Source of the DNA: Drosophila miranda
Taxonomy: Eukaryota > Arthropoda > Insecta > Diptera > Drosophilidae
Assembly (NCBI RefSeq): GCF_003369915.1
Contig: NC_046673.1
Span: forward strand, 6,680,001-6,744,000
Direction of reading: 5' to 3'
Length of the DNA: 64,000 bases
Both the position numbers and the translations under genes were made by a program. Shown piece by piece: positions 34,218-44,710 of the stretch. Each line of letters opens with the position of its first letter. The stretch's first letter is position 1. A model generated the notes under the pieces. That model did no database searches and had not been told where the DNA came from. It saw nothing but the letters and a program-made list of their open reading frames with translations.

Positions 34218-35357
34218 CTACAGATAGGGCCCACTGTACTGATAGCCACCGCTGCCGAAGCCCTGGACATGACCTACGTTGTAGCTGTCGACACCGTTGT
34301 ACGTCTCGGGGGCGGCACTGTTGAATCCCGTGTCCTCTGGCCAATCCACCAGAGCCGGTCGACGACGACGTGCTGGAGCTGGCGCCCCATACGTGTCCGC
34401 CACCTCATCCTCGTAGCCCTCGCTGCCGCTGGGCAGCTGTGGGGATGGTCGGAAGCCCGAGCTGCTTCCACCACCACTGCTGCTGCTGCCGCTGCCGCCG
34501 CTTGGCCTGGAGTAGTCATAGCCGTAGGCGGACGACGACTCCTCGGGGGCCTCCAGGGTGTAGGCCGGAGCCCGGCCCGACTTGGGGCCGCGTCCAGAGT
34601 GGGCGTAGGGAGCAGAGTAGCTGTAGCCCGGCTCCGTCTCCTGCTCAATGTGCTCCTCGACGGGAGCGGGCTCTGCGTAGGCGCCACCAATATGATGCAG
34701 ATAGGATCGCGATGAGTGCGGGTAGTGGTAGCCCAGATCGTCATCATCCTCCTCCAGATGGGCATGGTGTTGCTTGTGGTGATGGTGGTGGTTCAGCTGG
34801 GGGCGGGACTCAATCACTCGGTACGTCTCCACACTGTGCTCCGGATGATCCTCATACCCGTAGCCACTGTGCACTGGAGCTGGGGCTGGAGCTGGCCTGG
34901 AGCTGTGCTGCTCCTCGATGATCGTGTAGGTGTTCACCTTCTTCTTGGGTGGCAGTCGCAGTGGTGGCGGCGGTGGTGGCTTCTTGTTGAACGACTCCGT
35001 GAGATGATCGGCCAGCTCCTTGGCGTGGTTCAGGTACTCGGCGTGCTCGCTCATGTGCAGCGGCTTGTCCAGATCGGAGAGAATGACGCTCTCCAGCAGG
35101 GGACTGGGGTGCTTCGGCTTGGGTGGTGGTGGTGGAGGTGCTCCACGACCCCGCTGCAGGCGCTGCAGCTGATGGGGATGCGGATGGTGATGGTAATGGT
35201 GGATCACTTTGGCCACCTCGGGCTCACCGCCCTGCTCCTTGGGCACATGCACCTTGATGTGGACATACTCGTTGCCAAAGGCGGCCACCGAGGAACACCA
35301 GTAGAACACCAGCAAGAGGAGGAGCAGCGGCCATGGGGCCATGCGTCCCACGGTCAT
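34218..35357 (-). CDS. Secreted His/Pro/Ser-rich protein of unknown function
   Basis: Single-exon frame. An upstream in-frame ATG at 35510 would give 430 aa. The ATG at 35357 is preferred because it puts a good signal peptide (MAPWPLLLLLLVFYWCSSVAAF) at the N-terminus and gives ~379 aa. The mature part has a His-rich stretch (KVIHHYHHHPHPHQ), poly-Pro runs, and a short ordered-looking segment (LSDLDKPLHMSEHAEYLNHA...LADHLTESF). Tyr/Ser/Gly-rich sequence follows, up to YNVGHVQGFGSGGYQYSGPYL. The composition suggests a cuticle, chorion or other extracellular matrix protein, but there is no chitin-binding R&R motif, so no function is assigned. A TATA box lies upstream. Confidence 0.75.
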   Translation of the reverse strand: MTVGRMAPWPLLLLLLVFYWCSSVAAFGNEYVHIKVHVPKEQGGEPEVAKVIHHYHHHPHPHQLQRLQRGRGAPPPPPPKPKHPSPLLESVILSDLDKPLHMSEHAEYLNHAKELADHLTESFNKKPPPPPPLRLPPKKKVNTYTIIEEQHSSRPAPAPAPVHSGYGYEDHPEHSVETYRVIESRPQLNHHHHHKQHHAHLEEDDDDLGYHYPHSSRSYLHHIGGAYAEPAPVEEHIEQETEPGYSYSAPYAHSGRGPKSGRAPAYTLEAPEESSSAYGYDYSRPSGGSGSSSSGGGSSSGFRPSPQLPSGSEGYEDEVADTYGAPAPARRRRPALVDWPEDTGFNSAAPETYNGVDSYNVGHVQGFGSGGYQYSGPYL

Positions 35358-35511
35358 GGTCGGAGGCGGCTTCGAGTGCATTCTGTAGCTGTCGACGGGT
35401 ATCTGGTTCTCTTGAAGCGCGCACGCGGTCTGATTCGTTGTCATCACCTTATGGCCTATAGACCGCCGCCTTGCCAAAATTGGTTTAAACCGAAATCTTT
35501 CTTTTGTCAAA

Positions 35512-35522
35512 ATTTATATACA
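35512..35522 (-). promoter_or_regulatory. TATA box of the His/Pro-rich protein gene
   Basis: On the minus strand the sequence reads TGTATATAAATTT. Start of transcription ~30 bp downstream would fall near 35485, downstream of the first in-frame ATG (35510). This supports one of the later ATGs. Confidence 0.55.
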
Positions 35523-38150
35523 ACAGCCCAGACCAGACGAAGCTGCGACGCAGCTCTTGACCTACGTTCCTCCCGGGCATTGGGAAAATTCGGTGACCAT
35601 TGAATGCCCTTCTAAATGAGGGGGAAAAATGATAAGGAGAACATTACTCATCTATAAATTAGCTCTAGAAACTCTCAGGAAAATTTCAATAGGTAAGTCT
35701 TCAGGGGGATCTATTACTAATTTGGAATCTGTAGGGAATGCGATGCAATTTATATATTCCTAATCATATATGTATATTCTCTTTCCTAAGTGTTTTACAA
35801 TTAATTATCCCGCAATAAACTTAAAGGACAGAACTGAAAGGCGCTCTAGGGGCAAAAATTTAAATATGTACATATGCTGTCAGCGTTTATTTTTGCAATC
35901 AATTGAATGTATAGTACATACATATATCTCTCTTTATACGATTAATGCCAATTAAACTGAAATACAAACAGAGGGCCAAGCAGCAAGATGATTTTTTAAG
36001 ACACGCAAGATGTACGCCCATTTCTACATATCATAAATGGATTGTGACTTGTATATTTAAATATCCAATTAATACCTAAAAATAAGCAGTAATAATTTAA
36101 TTAATACTTCTTAATACTTTCTGATGATTCTCGTCCCCTCCTTGTATAGTGGCTGAATCGGACTTCATCGATAGCATTGTGGTTAATCGATAAGCATCGA
36201 TAGACTGCAGCAAAAAGTGCACATGCTCTGCGATTGGGAGAGTGTAAAAGGGTAACTGTAAAATGTCATTTTGTGGTAACCACCGTTTGACAGAGTCTCT
36301 TCTCTTCTCTCTTCGACTCCACGCTCATCCACTCTCACTCTCTTTGGCCCCGGTCCCGCGGCCTAACCACCTAGCGGTTGTTTTTGTTCATTTCTTATTT
36401 GTTTTAACTTTTGTTTTCATTATCATTGAAATGCGGCGCATATTTTTCTAGCCGCCAGCCAAATAAAATCGTAACGAAAGTTCATTTCATAAAAATTCAA
36501 TAATGAAAGCGACTCTTCTTATGCCCTCTCCTCTCTTCCTCTTCCTCATCGACCATCGACGACCCATGAACGACTTCTGTTCGATCGTTAAGGCCAACTT
36601 GCAGTTGATAAATTGTAGCGTCCAATCACATCTAACCCTATATTCCGCAAATTCTCACTTATATTATATAATATCGAATTATTTGTGATTATTTTTTAAT
36701 GTTGTTTGTGTGTGTGCATTCCAATGTGAAATTAACAAACATTTAATTGTGATGCTAATGTGGCAATACTGAGAAAGTTGCGCTGCGGCATTCATTATCA
36801 TTATCGCATCATCATCATCGTCATCAGGAAAGTTCATCATCATAGCTCTCTATATAGAAACAAGCAAAGAAAAATTCCAAATTATAATAATACAAACAAT
36901 AGTTAAAATGCAACTCGTTTTTATAGAAACGTCTGATTGACTTTTAATTTATTCGCACTTGATTTTTCGTGTGGAAATTCTAAAACAAGCCCCGAAATCC
37001 AATCTATAATTTGAGATCATTTCTCAGATTACCCATAAATTACTCAGCTGCCTCTCACACGCTTTTCATGCAGCATGGAAATTTACCAAGCCAGGCATGG
37101 GTAGGGGTATGGGTAAGGGTAAGGGTAAGGGTATCTGTGGAGTAGATTCGCCCCATACTTTGTATCTGGGGAATGCGGTTTCTGTTCATGCAAAATCGAA
37201 CCCATTTAAATGAGATATTAAATGAAAATAAGACAAGACAAGAAAATAAGAAATGAGGAAGGGGAAAACAACAAATGTGTTTATAAGCAAAAATATTCAT
37301 GGTCATAGTTGTAAGGTGGGGCACTGGTATTACCTACGTATACGTAACCAAATACACTTCCAATGTGGCCTGGCCCCAAAAAAAAGGGCAGAACAATATA
37401 AGCAATGACGGAAAATAGGAAACCCCTAACCCCCAGCATTAAATCGTAAAGCCTATTAGCCCTCTAATTGACTTAAGAGGTACAGGCGTTTCCATATGTA
37501 AATGCGAATACGTATACGATAAGTAGACCAACGCACAATCAACTTTATGACGATTATTAAACAAGCAAGTACTTAGTAAGGTGAGAAGTCCCAGCTCCTG
37601 CATAACTGTTTCAGATGACAACTTAGGACAATTTTAGACAATTAGGGTTAAGCAAATATTATGTTTTTTTTATACCGGCGGCTTAGCTGAAGCCAGATAA
37701 ATGTACATACACGAGATCGATAAGCAACTATTGCGGTGGGAGATTAGCATAGAACTAGTTTCGGACGACGCCGGCAGATCAAAAGAAAGTACTCTTAGGC
37801 GGTTCATTAATGCTTTATAAAAGCAATTCAAATGTGTTTAAGTAACGATGATTCATCGTTGGCTGGCCTGAACAATGACAATTCCTCGTTTTGCCTATTC
37901 ATTTTTATCGATCACAGAAATCCCTTTGCTATCGATCACAGGCGAGTGAAACACTATTTCATTCACCCATGCAATCACAGGTAATCCCACATCACAGATA
38001 AGTGGATGCCTATCGCTCCCTTTGCGCAGAAAATCCTTATCTATCGATCACAGGGGAGGGGACAACTATTTCGTTTACCCATGCAATCCTATACTTCTCT
38101 CGCACCTTTTTATCGATAGTAGCTAAAAGGAGAGCGGACAGGTGGGTGGT
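35523..38150. other. Long intergenic region upstream of tan
   Basis: About 2.6 kb with no convincing gene. It contains a cluster of ATCGAT/TATCGATA sites at 36166-36205, a G-rich (GGGTAA)n-like tract at 37105-37135, and an imperfect ~110-bp tandem repeat at 37905-38095 built around CTATCGATCACAGG...ACCCATGCAATC. It could hold enhancers or an unseen first exon. Confidence 0.5.
37905..38095. repeat. Imperfect tandem repeat with ATCGAT cores
   Basis: Two diverged copies share CCCTTTG, CTATCGATCACAGG, ACTATTTC and ACCCATGCAATC. An additional ATCGATCACAG lies just upstream. Confidence 0.6.
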
Positions 38151-38260
38151 GCGTGCCAACGCTGACGTCAGCGCTCTGTCTTAGTTGCTGCCTTGTCCAG
38201 CAGCAGCAGCAGCAGCAGCACCAGCAGCAGCGGCAGCGGCAGCGGCAGCGTCGCGTCTGT
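38110..38260 (+). promoter_or_regulatory. Candidate tan promoter segment
   Basis: Contains TATCGATA at ~38112, a perfect palindrome GCTGACGTCAGC with a CRE core (38161-38172) and a CAG/GGCAGC repeat (38198-38250). It lies ~600 bp upstream of the tan ATG. The role is inferred. Confidence 0.4.
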
Positions 38261-38823
38261 TTGGCGTGCGGCTCGTCATCGTTGTTGCTGCGTCAGCAGA
38301 GCAGAGCAGAGTCGGTCGGTTTGTTTGTTGGTGGGGTTGATGTGTTGATATTGTCAAGAGTAAGTGCTTCGGCAGCGCCGACGCTAGACGCCTTCGTCTG
38401 CTGCTGCTGCCGCTCGATCCGGCCCGGCCCGGCCCGGCCTGGGACGGCGCCAAAACAAACCAAAATCAGTTTGAATTCTGCCTTCAAGCGCTCTAGAACA
38501 AAGCTGGCCAAATCCGAGAGAGTCCACACAGAGATTAGCCTTACTCTCTATTTGCTCTGCAATTAATCAAAGAATATAGCAGTGTCTAGTGTCTAAATAC
38601 GTTTATTAAATAGTAACTTTTTTGTGTTGTTTTTTTTGCTCTTAGTTTTTTGAGTGCACATTTTATTGCTTTACTTTGAGATACGTATATGTACGTACAC
38701 CCTAGCCAAGCCAACCAATACAAGGCAGCAGCGATAGCGTTTATAGAACGCGAAAAAAAAAGAACAGAAAGAATTGTTATCAACACTAGTGCTCCATTCG
38801 CTCCAATTGCTCCAATCAGTGCA

Positions 38824-41800
38824 ATGTCCTCTGGAAAGATTCTACCACGGCGCCAGGCGGTGCCCGTCCTCTACACTCGCGGCACCCACTACGAGGTCGG
38901 CTTCGATATGGTAAGTCGTGTGACCTTTGCTGGGGAGGGTCCTTGTCCTTCTGCTCCCATTCCCATCTACTCATAGGTGGGTCACGCCATCTGAATTTTT
39001 GATTGCACTTCCTTCAAACTTACACAGAGGTAATTATCTGGATTATTGTGTCTCCAAGAACTTGAAAAGATACCTATTTTGGTTATTTGTAGAACAACTA
39101 GAACACTGAACCTTGATTTAATGGCTTAATGATTGGCACTTAAATCATATACCAAATTGCTCTGACCTAGATTCAGTGCTTAAGAAAGAGTCTATATAGG
39201 ATATCTACTATCTTTACTGGATTCGACTGTTCCCATGCTCTCCGTACTATATAATTTGTGTGCTGAGATAAGCGCAAATTGTATTATTATTTTCACACAA
39301 TTTCGGATATCCTTTTTGCACTCTCAAGAATCCCATCAATTCCTGGTTCAGGGGCTGAGCAAAACCGCAAGAGTCAAAGGGCTGTAAAGCTTAATCTGTT
39401 CTGTGGTTGGGTTATCTTTACTGCAGCCACTCGAACATATGTATATGCCAGGCGGAGAGACCCACATTCAAGTCTCGGACCCAACCACAGTCGTTTTGCT
39501 AAATAATGCAGATTCGTGATTCTCGCGGCTTTGTCTGGCATTGACAATCGGTTTTAAGATCCAATTTGCATGGAGTTTTACGGAGTTTAGCCGCGTCCAC
39601 GTCCGCGTCCGCGTCCGTGCCTGTCTCCGTGTCCGTCTCTGGTGCCCACCCAAAAGGTTATTTTACAACAAATAACCCCCACAACACCCATTCATTATTC
39701 ATGCTGCTTTTTGTTGTTGCTGGGTTCTTTCTTTATTCTCTGTTGTGGTTTAGTCGTCGTTTGTTTTCTTTACACTGGCGATCGATCGGTCGTGATCGAT
39801 TATATTTTTGTTTCACTTTTTTATAGGTATCAAATACACAAAAACGGATTTGCAAATAATTCTCCATAGGGGGGCGGGCCTTTATTTTCATTTTTTTGTT
39901 GCTGTTGTTGTTGTTTTGTTTTTTTACAAAATTAGAAAGCATTTAATCATTTAATTATAATGGAAATATATTGTTTATTTAATTGCTTTACAGGGCCGCA
40001 CGTTTGGCTCCATGATTAAGAACTTTTTGCTCTTATCGAAGCCACTGATCGAGACCTACTTGCCCCTCTATCAATCCCCAAAAGGCAGTAAGTACTCATG
40101 AGAGCATCGCTCACACCAGATGAGTGGATCGAGTGGATCGAATGGATCGAATGGATCGAATGGATTGGATGGGATAATGATTCATTCATTTTCAGAGCAA
40201 ATCTATAATGAGACCCTGGAGTCGGTGAAGAATAGTTTCCCCCAGTATATACGCGAGCTGGAGGGCGTGGCCGATGGTGCGGAGGTGGAATTCCATAAGG
40301 TGAGAATAGCTTACAGATAGTAGCGCTAGCCCCCGCCCCCCAATCCAATTAGTCAGGGGTTGGGGGGTTGCTAATTAGCACTCAACTGTAAACTGTAAAC
40401 GACCGACTAATAGTAATACTCGTACATCGAATTATCTTCGTTGTGTTGCAGTGCACAATTAAGTGCCCATTAAATCGAATGCAATTGTTGGAGCTGTTGG
40501 CTCAAATATTGTAATTTGACGCTAATAATCCGCACTGCAAGGCTGCCGACGGAGTGTGGGCGGGTGGGCGGTCGGGCGGCGTTCTAACGGTGTAGCTAAA
40601 GCAGAACTTTAAGTCGTGTCGTGCAATCGAATAATCTCTGGGACATTGCGTGTCTGTGGGGTCTCCAATGACAACATTAAAGGCGATACCCACCGAGTGC
40701 AGTGCTCTCAGTACAGTGTTAATTGGCTAAAAGGGCCCCCCACCCTAACCGTTTGATGATCTAACAATGCAATTAGTAGCTGCTTAGTTTTACCTTTAAT
40801 TTTATTGTAATCAATTAAGTGGCTTCCTCCCCTCCCCCAACAATGCCATGCCTTCTGCGATTCCCACTTAGCCGGCGACCACTGTGCACAAGCAGAACTC
40901 GAAATGTTGACCGCCGTGCCCGTGCCTCGTTCAGAGCACAGACATTGAACTAGTTCCTGCTGCTGCCGCTGCGGCTGCGGCTGCCGCTGCTGCTGCGTAC
41001 GAAAGTGATAGACAGGCCATCGTCTGTATACCCTAGTCAGCAAAGAGGTATCACGATTCGTACCAACTGTTTGCCAAGCGGAAAAAGAAGCCATCTCATG
41101 GCTCTGCAATTGTCCCAACGAATATTACAACATTTAGCATATGTAGGCTTTGCACACCAAAACTCCCTCTAAATAAGATCTATGCTATCTCTATATTATA
41201 TAACTGCCATTAAAAGCCAAAAACTTGTTTCTAAATTTATGCAATTGTAAAATTTACAATTAATTTCGGGTCAAGAGACTTACGAGCCCCTTGTACTACA
41301 TACATATATTCATTCGATCGTAGCTCTACCGATAAGCTAATGGTGGGAGTAATATATTTTTATCAAATTTTGGTGGCCCCTCATTGTTTGTGTACTGTTT
41401 GGAATAATTCGTGATAGGACAAGGCGATTGTGAGGCCTAAACTATGGGCTGACAAGGAATATATCAATGAATCTTTATTGACTTCATTTTGAGGAGTACA
41501 TAACCAATCGAAATTTGATCAAAGTAGGTCTTCTACTGCCAGCGATCCCTGACGATAGTAGAACTATAAAGGTTATATCCCCCATAGCTCCCATTGCAGG
41601 TGCAAGAGTATCTTCAGCTGCGACCCTGAAGCTACTAGACTTTCCTTCTTGTTTAAGCCAATTTGTAGAGCACAGCACACAATAGCAAAGAGGAAAGAGG
41701 AAAGAGAAGACAAGCCTGAAAAATGCCTCAGATCGAACCGAACCGAACCCTTGCTTGGCTTCATTCGGCTTTTGCCATGGCCGCCATTGATATTACGATT

Positions 41801-43689
41801 GACATTGGAATTGGTATTCGGATTAGGCACATGCTCATTAGAATGGCCAATGCAGAAGTCTCAGTGCAGTGCAGTGCAGCTGCCTTGCTCGATAATGTGT
41901 TATAATTTTTTTCGTTCATTCAGCTTTTACCGGCCAATTAATTGCACGCAAAAATCGCGCTGACCCTGGCCGCAACTGTGAGCATCTACATCTATCTTAA
42001 TCTCCCAGCTCCATCGCAGCACACGGTACACGGTACACGCCACACGCCACACGGTACACGCCACACGGTGCGGTGCGTCGTCTTGGCTGTTCTGTGGCTG
42101 GTGTGCAGGTGCTGGACGGGGGTCTGAGGCTGGGACTGTGGCTAACACGGCTACTAACGTACGACAATTAATAATTCAAATTAGCAGCATTAACATTGCG
42201 TTAGGCTGTCCATCTGATGTGCTGCTGATCTCCGATGCAGTTTCTAATAATAAATGTCTGATTAGCATGGAATTGGATCGGTAACGAGGTGCAGGTGTGT
42301 TGTGTGGCTATGCGATGCTAAGCGATGCTCTTTATCATTGCTACTTACAATATTTCAAACGAAAACAAGAAAGGCTAGCCGAAGTGTCAAGTACGACACG
42401 ACCTAGACACAGACGCAGACCCAGTCCCATGGGTGTTCCATGGGTGCATATCTTATAAATAAAGAGATTAGCAGACGTACATGGTTATCTTTTAATATAT
42501 ATATTTCATTTTGTTTTTAAAACGTTTATCATATTGCTTTTTAGCTCTTTCTGCTGCACCTTGACGACATCCTGCCGCAGGCGTTGAAGCTACAGCCGCG
42601 CAACAATAACCAGCCGACTGGCTGCTCCACAATCATTGTCAACCAAAAGAATTGCGTAGGTAAAGCCTAGAGGAGCCCCAGAAGATTGCTTTAATACAGT
42701 GCAACGTCTCGTTTATAGCGACTGTTGGGTCACACCGAGGATGCCCTGACGGAGACCCTCAATCATTACTATTTTGTTGACGCGCACATCATCAGCGACA
42801 AGCCGCAGGGCAAATACAATGTCAAGGAGGAGCACTTTATGTCCCTGTGCTATGCCGGACACTTGCCCGGCTACACCATGAATCAGAATTATCATGGCCT
42901 GGTCTTCAGCATCAATACGATCAGTGCGGAGCTGTTGCGCAGTGGCAAGACACGTGAGTGTACTTCCCATTTCCCTTTCGATGGGATAAGAGACCTTTAA
43001 TGAGGGTTGGCTTTAATGCTTTTTAGCGAGACACTTCTTGACACGAGCCCTGCTGGCCACCAGCAATGTGGACGATGCTTTTAGGGTGCTCAAGGACGCA
43101 GGTGTGGGAGCAGCCGATGCCTGCTCCATTAACTTTACCTTCTTGGCGTGAGTATCAAAGGGACTTTGGTCAACGGTCAACAGTCTGCAGTTTTCTTGTT
43201 CCTTGATTTCACAGCGATCCCCGCCAGATGTTCTATAATGTGGAGATGGCGCCTTCGCCAGACCGTAAGAATGAGTCGCTTTTGAACATCAAGGAGATAC
43301 CCTTGGGCAATCATAACTACCATGTGAATCAGTGAGTACCAGAGATCTACCAGTAGTCATTAGCGCAGCTTGAGTAATTCTCGATTCGATCCTAGATTCG
43401 ATCGCATACGCCAGGATCAGGCCAACGCTCTGATGGTCGACTCCAGCGTATCGCGAATGCAGGCGTTCGGCACCTACAAGCCGCCATCGAGCGAGCAGGA
43501 TGTGCGCCATATGCTGGGCGATGTCTCTGGGGAATGTATTGCGTGTGGCGCGAGAACGGCAGCTGTGATGAGGTGGTCAAAACCATTGCCGTTGGCATTT
43601 TCGATCTCACCGCTAGGACCATGTCGCTCTATTCGGACAATCCCAGTCAGACGGAGCCTCACTGCAGGTTGCCTCTGCTCTTCAAGTAG
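38824..43689 (+). CDS. t: tan, N-beta-alanyl-dopamine/carcinine hydrolase (only copy with 5' exons)
   Basis: Eight exons: 38824-38910, 39994-40087, 40196-40299, 42545-42655, 42719-42953, 43027-43147, 43215-43331 and 43396-43689. The product is a cysteine peptidase-like hydrolase of the acyl-CoA:6-APA acyltransferase family. The proenzyme is cleaved between Gly121 and Cys122, and the predicted protein has TGC with Gly at 121 and Cys at 122, exactly as in D. melanogaster. It hydrolyses N-beta-alanyl-dopamine in cuticle and carcinine in photoreceptors. The expected length is 387 aa, the same as in the fly. Oddity: in exon 8, at ~43534-43537, one A is missing compared with copies 2 and 3 (GGGGAATG versus GGGGAAATG). 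This shifts the frame about 50 codons before the normal stop. Assembly error or real loss cannot be told apart here. Confidence 0.9.
38911..39993 (+). other. t: tan intron 1
   Basis: A 1.08-kb intron with a GTAAGT donor and a TTTACAG acceptor. No nested gene is seen. It includes a (GCGTCC)n-like stretch near 39595-39640. Confidence 0.7.
40120..40172. repeat. Short tandem repeat (GGATCGAAT)n in tan intron 2
   Basis: About five 9-bp units, GGATCGAGT/GGATCGAAT, lie just upstream of tan exon 3. Confidence 0.85.
40300..42544 (+). other. t: tan intron 3 (long)
   Basis: A 2.2-kb intron with no nested gene recognised. It contains an ACACGGTACACGCC minisatellite at ~42020-42075. The left boundary of the tandem array (about 42449) lies ~100 bp before exon 4, so the duplication broke inside this intron. 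Confidence 0.7.
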
Positions 43690-43930
43690 CTTTAATGCAC
43701 ACCCCCCGCCTCCCCCCTTTGTTGGACGCAGATTTTATTCGTATGTTTAATAAACATAATCAAATGGCAGTTTGAGCTTGATCCAAAATTTTGTTGGGTC
43801 GTTAGCCAATCTAAAACCTCTCACTCTTCAAAATAAAACTGTGAAATTTGAGTGAGCCAAGATGTTAGTACAGAGGGGCATGTGCATGTGGATAATTTCC
43901 CCACACATCCTTTGTGTGGTGTGATTCCAG

Positions 43931-44091
43931 GTGCCCATCTACCTGGGGGCCATGGAGCCCCTGGTTAGCTGCAGCGAAGATGACAAAATGGGAATGTGCG
44001 GATCGTCGAGCTGGTCGACGCTGAGTTCTTCAAACGGATTGTCGAGTGGGTTGCGGGGCTGGATGGTGGGGAATTTCTGTTGAATAAATAA
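43931..44091 (+). pseudogene. Nucleoside hydrolase-like 3' fragment, unit 1
   Basis: After a TTCCAG acceptor the frame reads VPIYLGAMEPLVS, like the VPVYxGxxxPL element of inosine-uridine-preferring nucleoside hydrolases. After a frame change the sequence reads NVRIVELVDAEFFKRIVEWV and ends LLNK-stop, like the C-terminal helix of that family. The catalytic Asp-rich N-terminus is absent. The same fragment occurs in units 2 and 3. The family call is tentative. Confidence 0.5.
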
Positions 44092-44308
44092 TAATACGAG
44101 TAGTACCTAAAACAAATCCTTAAAGTGCACCAATATCGTTGCCTAGATTCTTCGTTTATTTGGCTCGTGTGTTAGGCTCGTGTGTTAATGTCGTGTTATT
44201 GAATATGCTATGTTTTGTTTACCGAGAGTTTGATATGTATTACGTATCGTGTCCGAACAGGGGCAGTGCAGTGATCAAACTGCATAGCCAGGGCCCTTCT
44301 ATGCTATG

Positions 44309-44710
44309 TCACTTGCATAGCTCGGCGAAGAAGCTCTCCAGGCCGCGCGCCTTCTCCCACTTGCCATCGATGAGTGCCTTCTGGTGGACCACCATCAGGG
44401 CGCGGATGCAGTCGACCATCAGGAGATCAAAGTCGTTGGAGAGGAGACTCACAATTTGGGCGTAGCTAGCTGTGGCCAGGCTGGGGGGCCGGGTCACACA
44501 GCCTATGAGAATGCGTAGCAGCTGCTCCTTGTGGTCGGGCAGGCAGTCGGTGAACAGCAGTTTCAGTCGACGGATGTGGAAAAAGTCGGCGACGAAATTG
44601 ACTCCGTCTAGTTTAGCCATCAACTCGGCAATTAACTCAATACGGTCGTCGGGGGTGAGATCCTCACCGCGCCCAGCTTGCCACTTTCTCTTGCGATGAT
44701 GACCGTTCAT
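44309..44710 (-). CDS. 133-aa protein of unknown family, unit 1
   Basis: Single-exon frame from ATG (MNGHHRKRKWQAGRGEDL) to ELCK. The N-terminus is basic, and the rest looks helical and Leu-rich (IELIAELMAKLDGVNFVADF, LLRILIGCVTRPP, IVSLLSNDFDLLMVDCIRAL), perhaps an ARM/HEAT-like helical fold. The frame is open in all three units, and codon use looks like real coding sequence. I do not recognise the family. It may be a whole small gene or the last exon of a larger one. Confidence 0.65.
   Translation of the reverse strand: MNGHHRKRKWQAGRGEDLTPDDRIELIAELMAKLDGVNFVADFFHIRRLKLLFTDCLPDHKEQLLRILIGCVTRPPSLATASYAQIVSLLSNDFDLLMVDCIRALMVVHQKALIDGKWEKARGLESFFAELCK

Noticed and set aside
35000-35603. 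295-codon plus-strand frame (34716-35603) antisense to the His/Pro-rich gene
   Set aside because: Val/Leu/Trp-rich translation is the mirror of His/Pro codons. The minus frame has a signal peptide and a TATA box.
37080-37135. GGGTAA-like tract considered as a telomere-type or G-quadruplex repeat
   Set aside because: Short and irregular, and Drosophila telomeres are not made of such repeats. Treated as simple sequence.
42015-42080. Regular short repeats considered as a CRISPR-like array
   Set aside because: Eukaryotic context, no spacers; it is a minisatellite in a tan intron.
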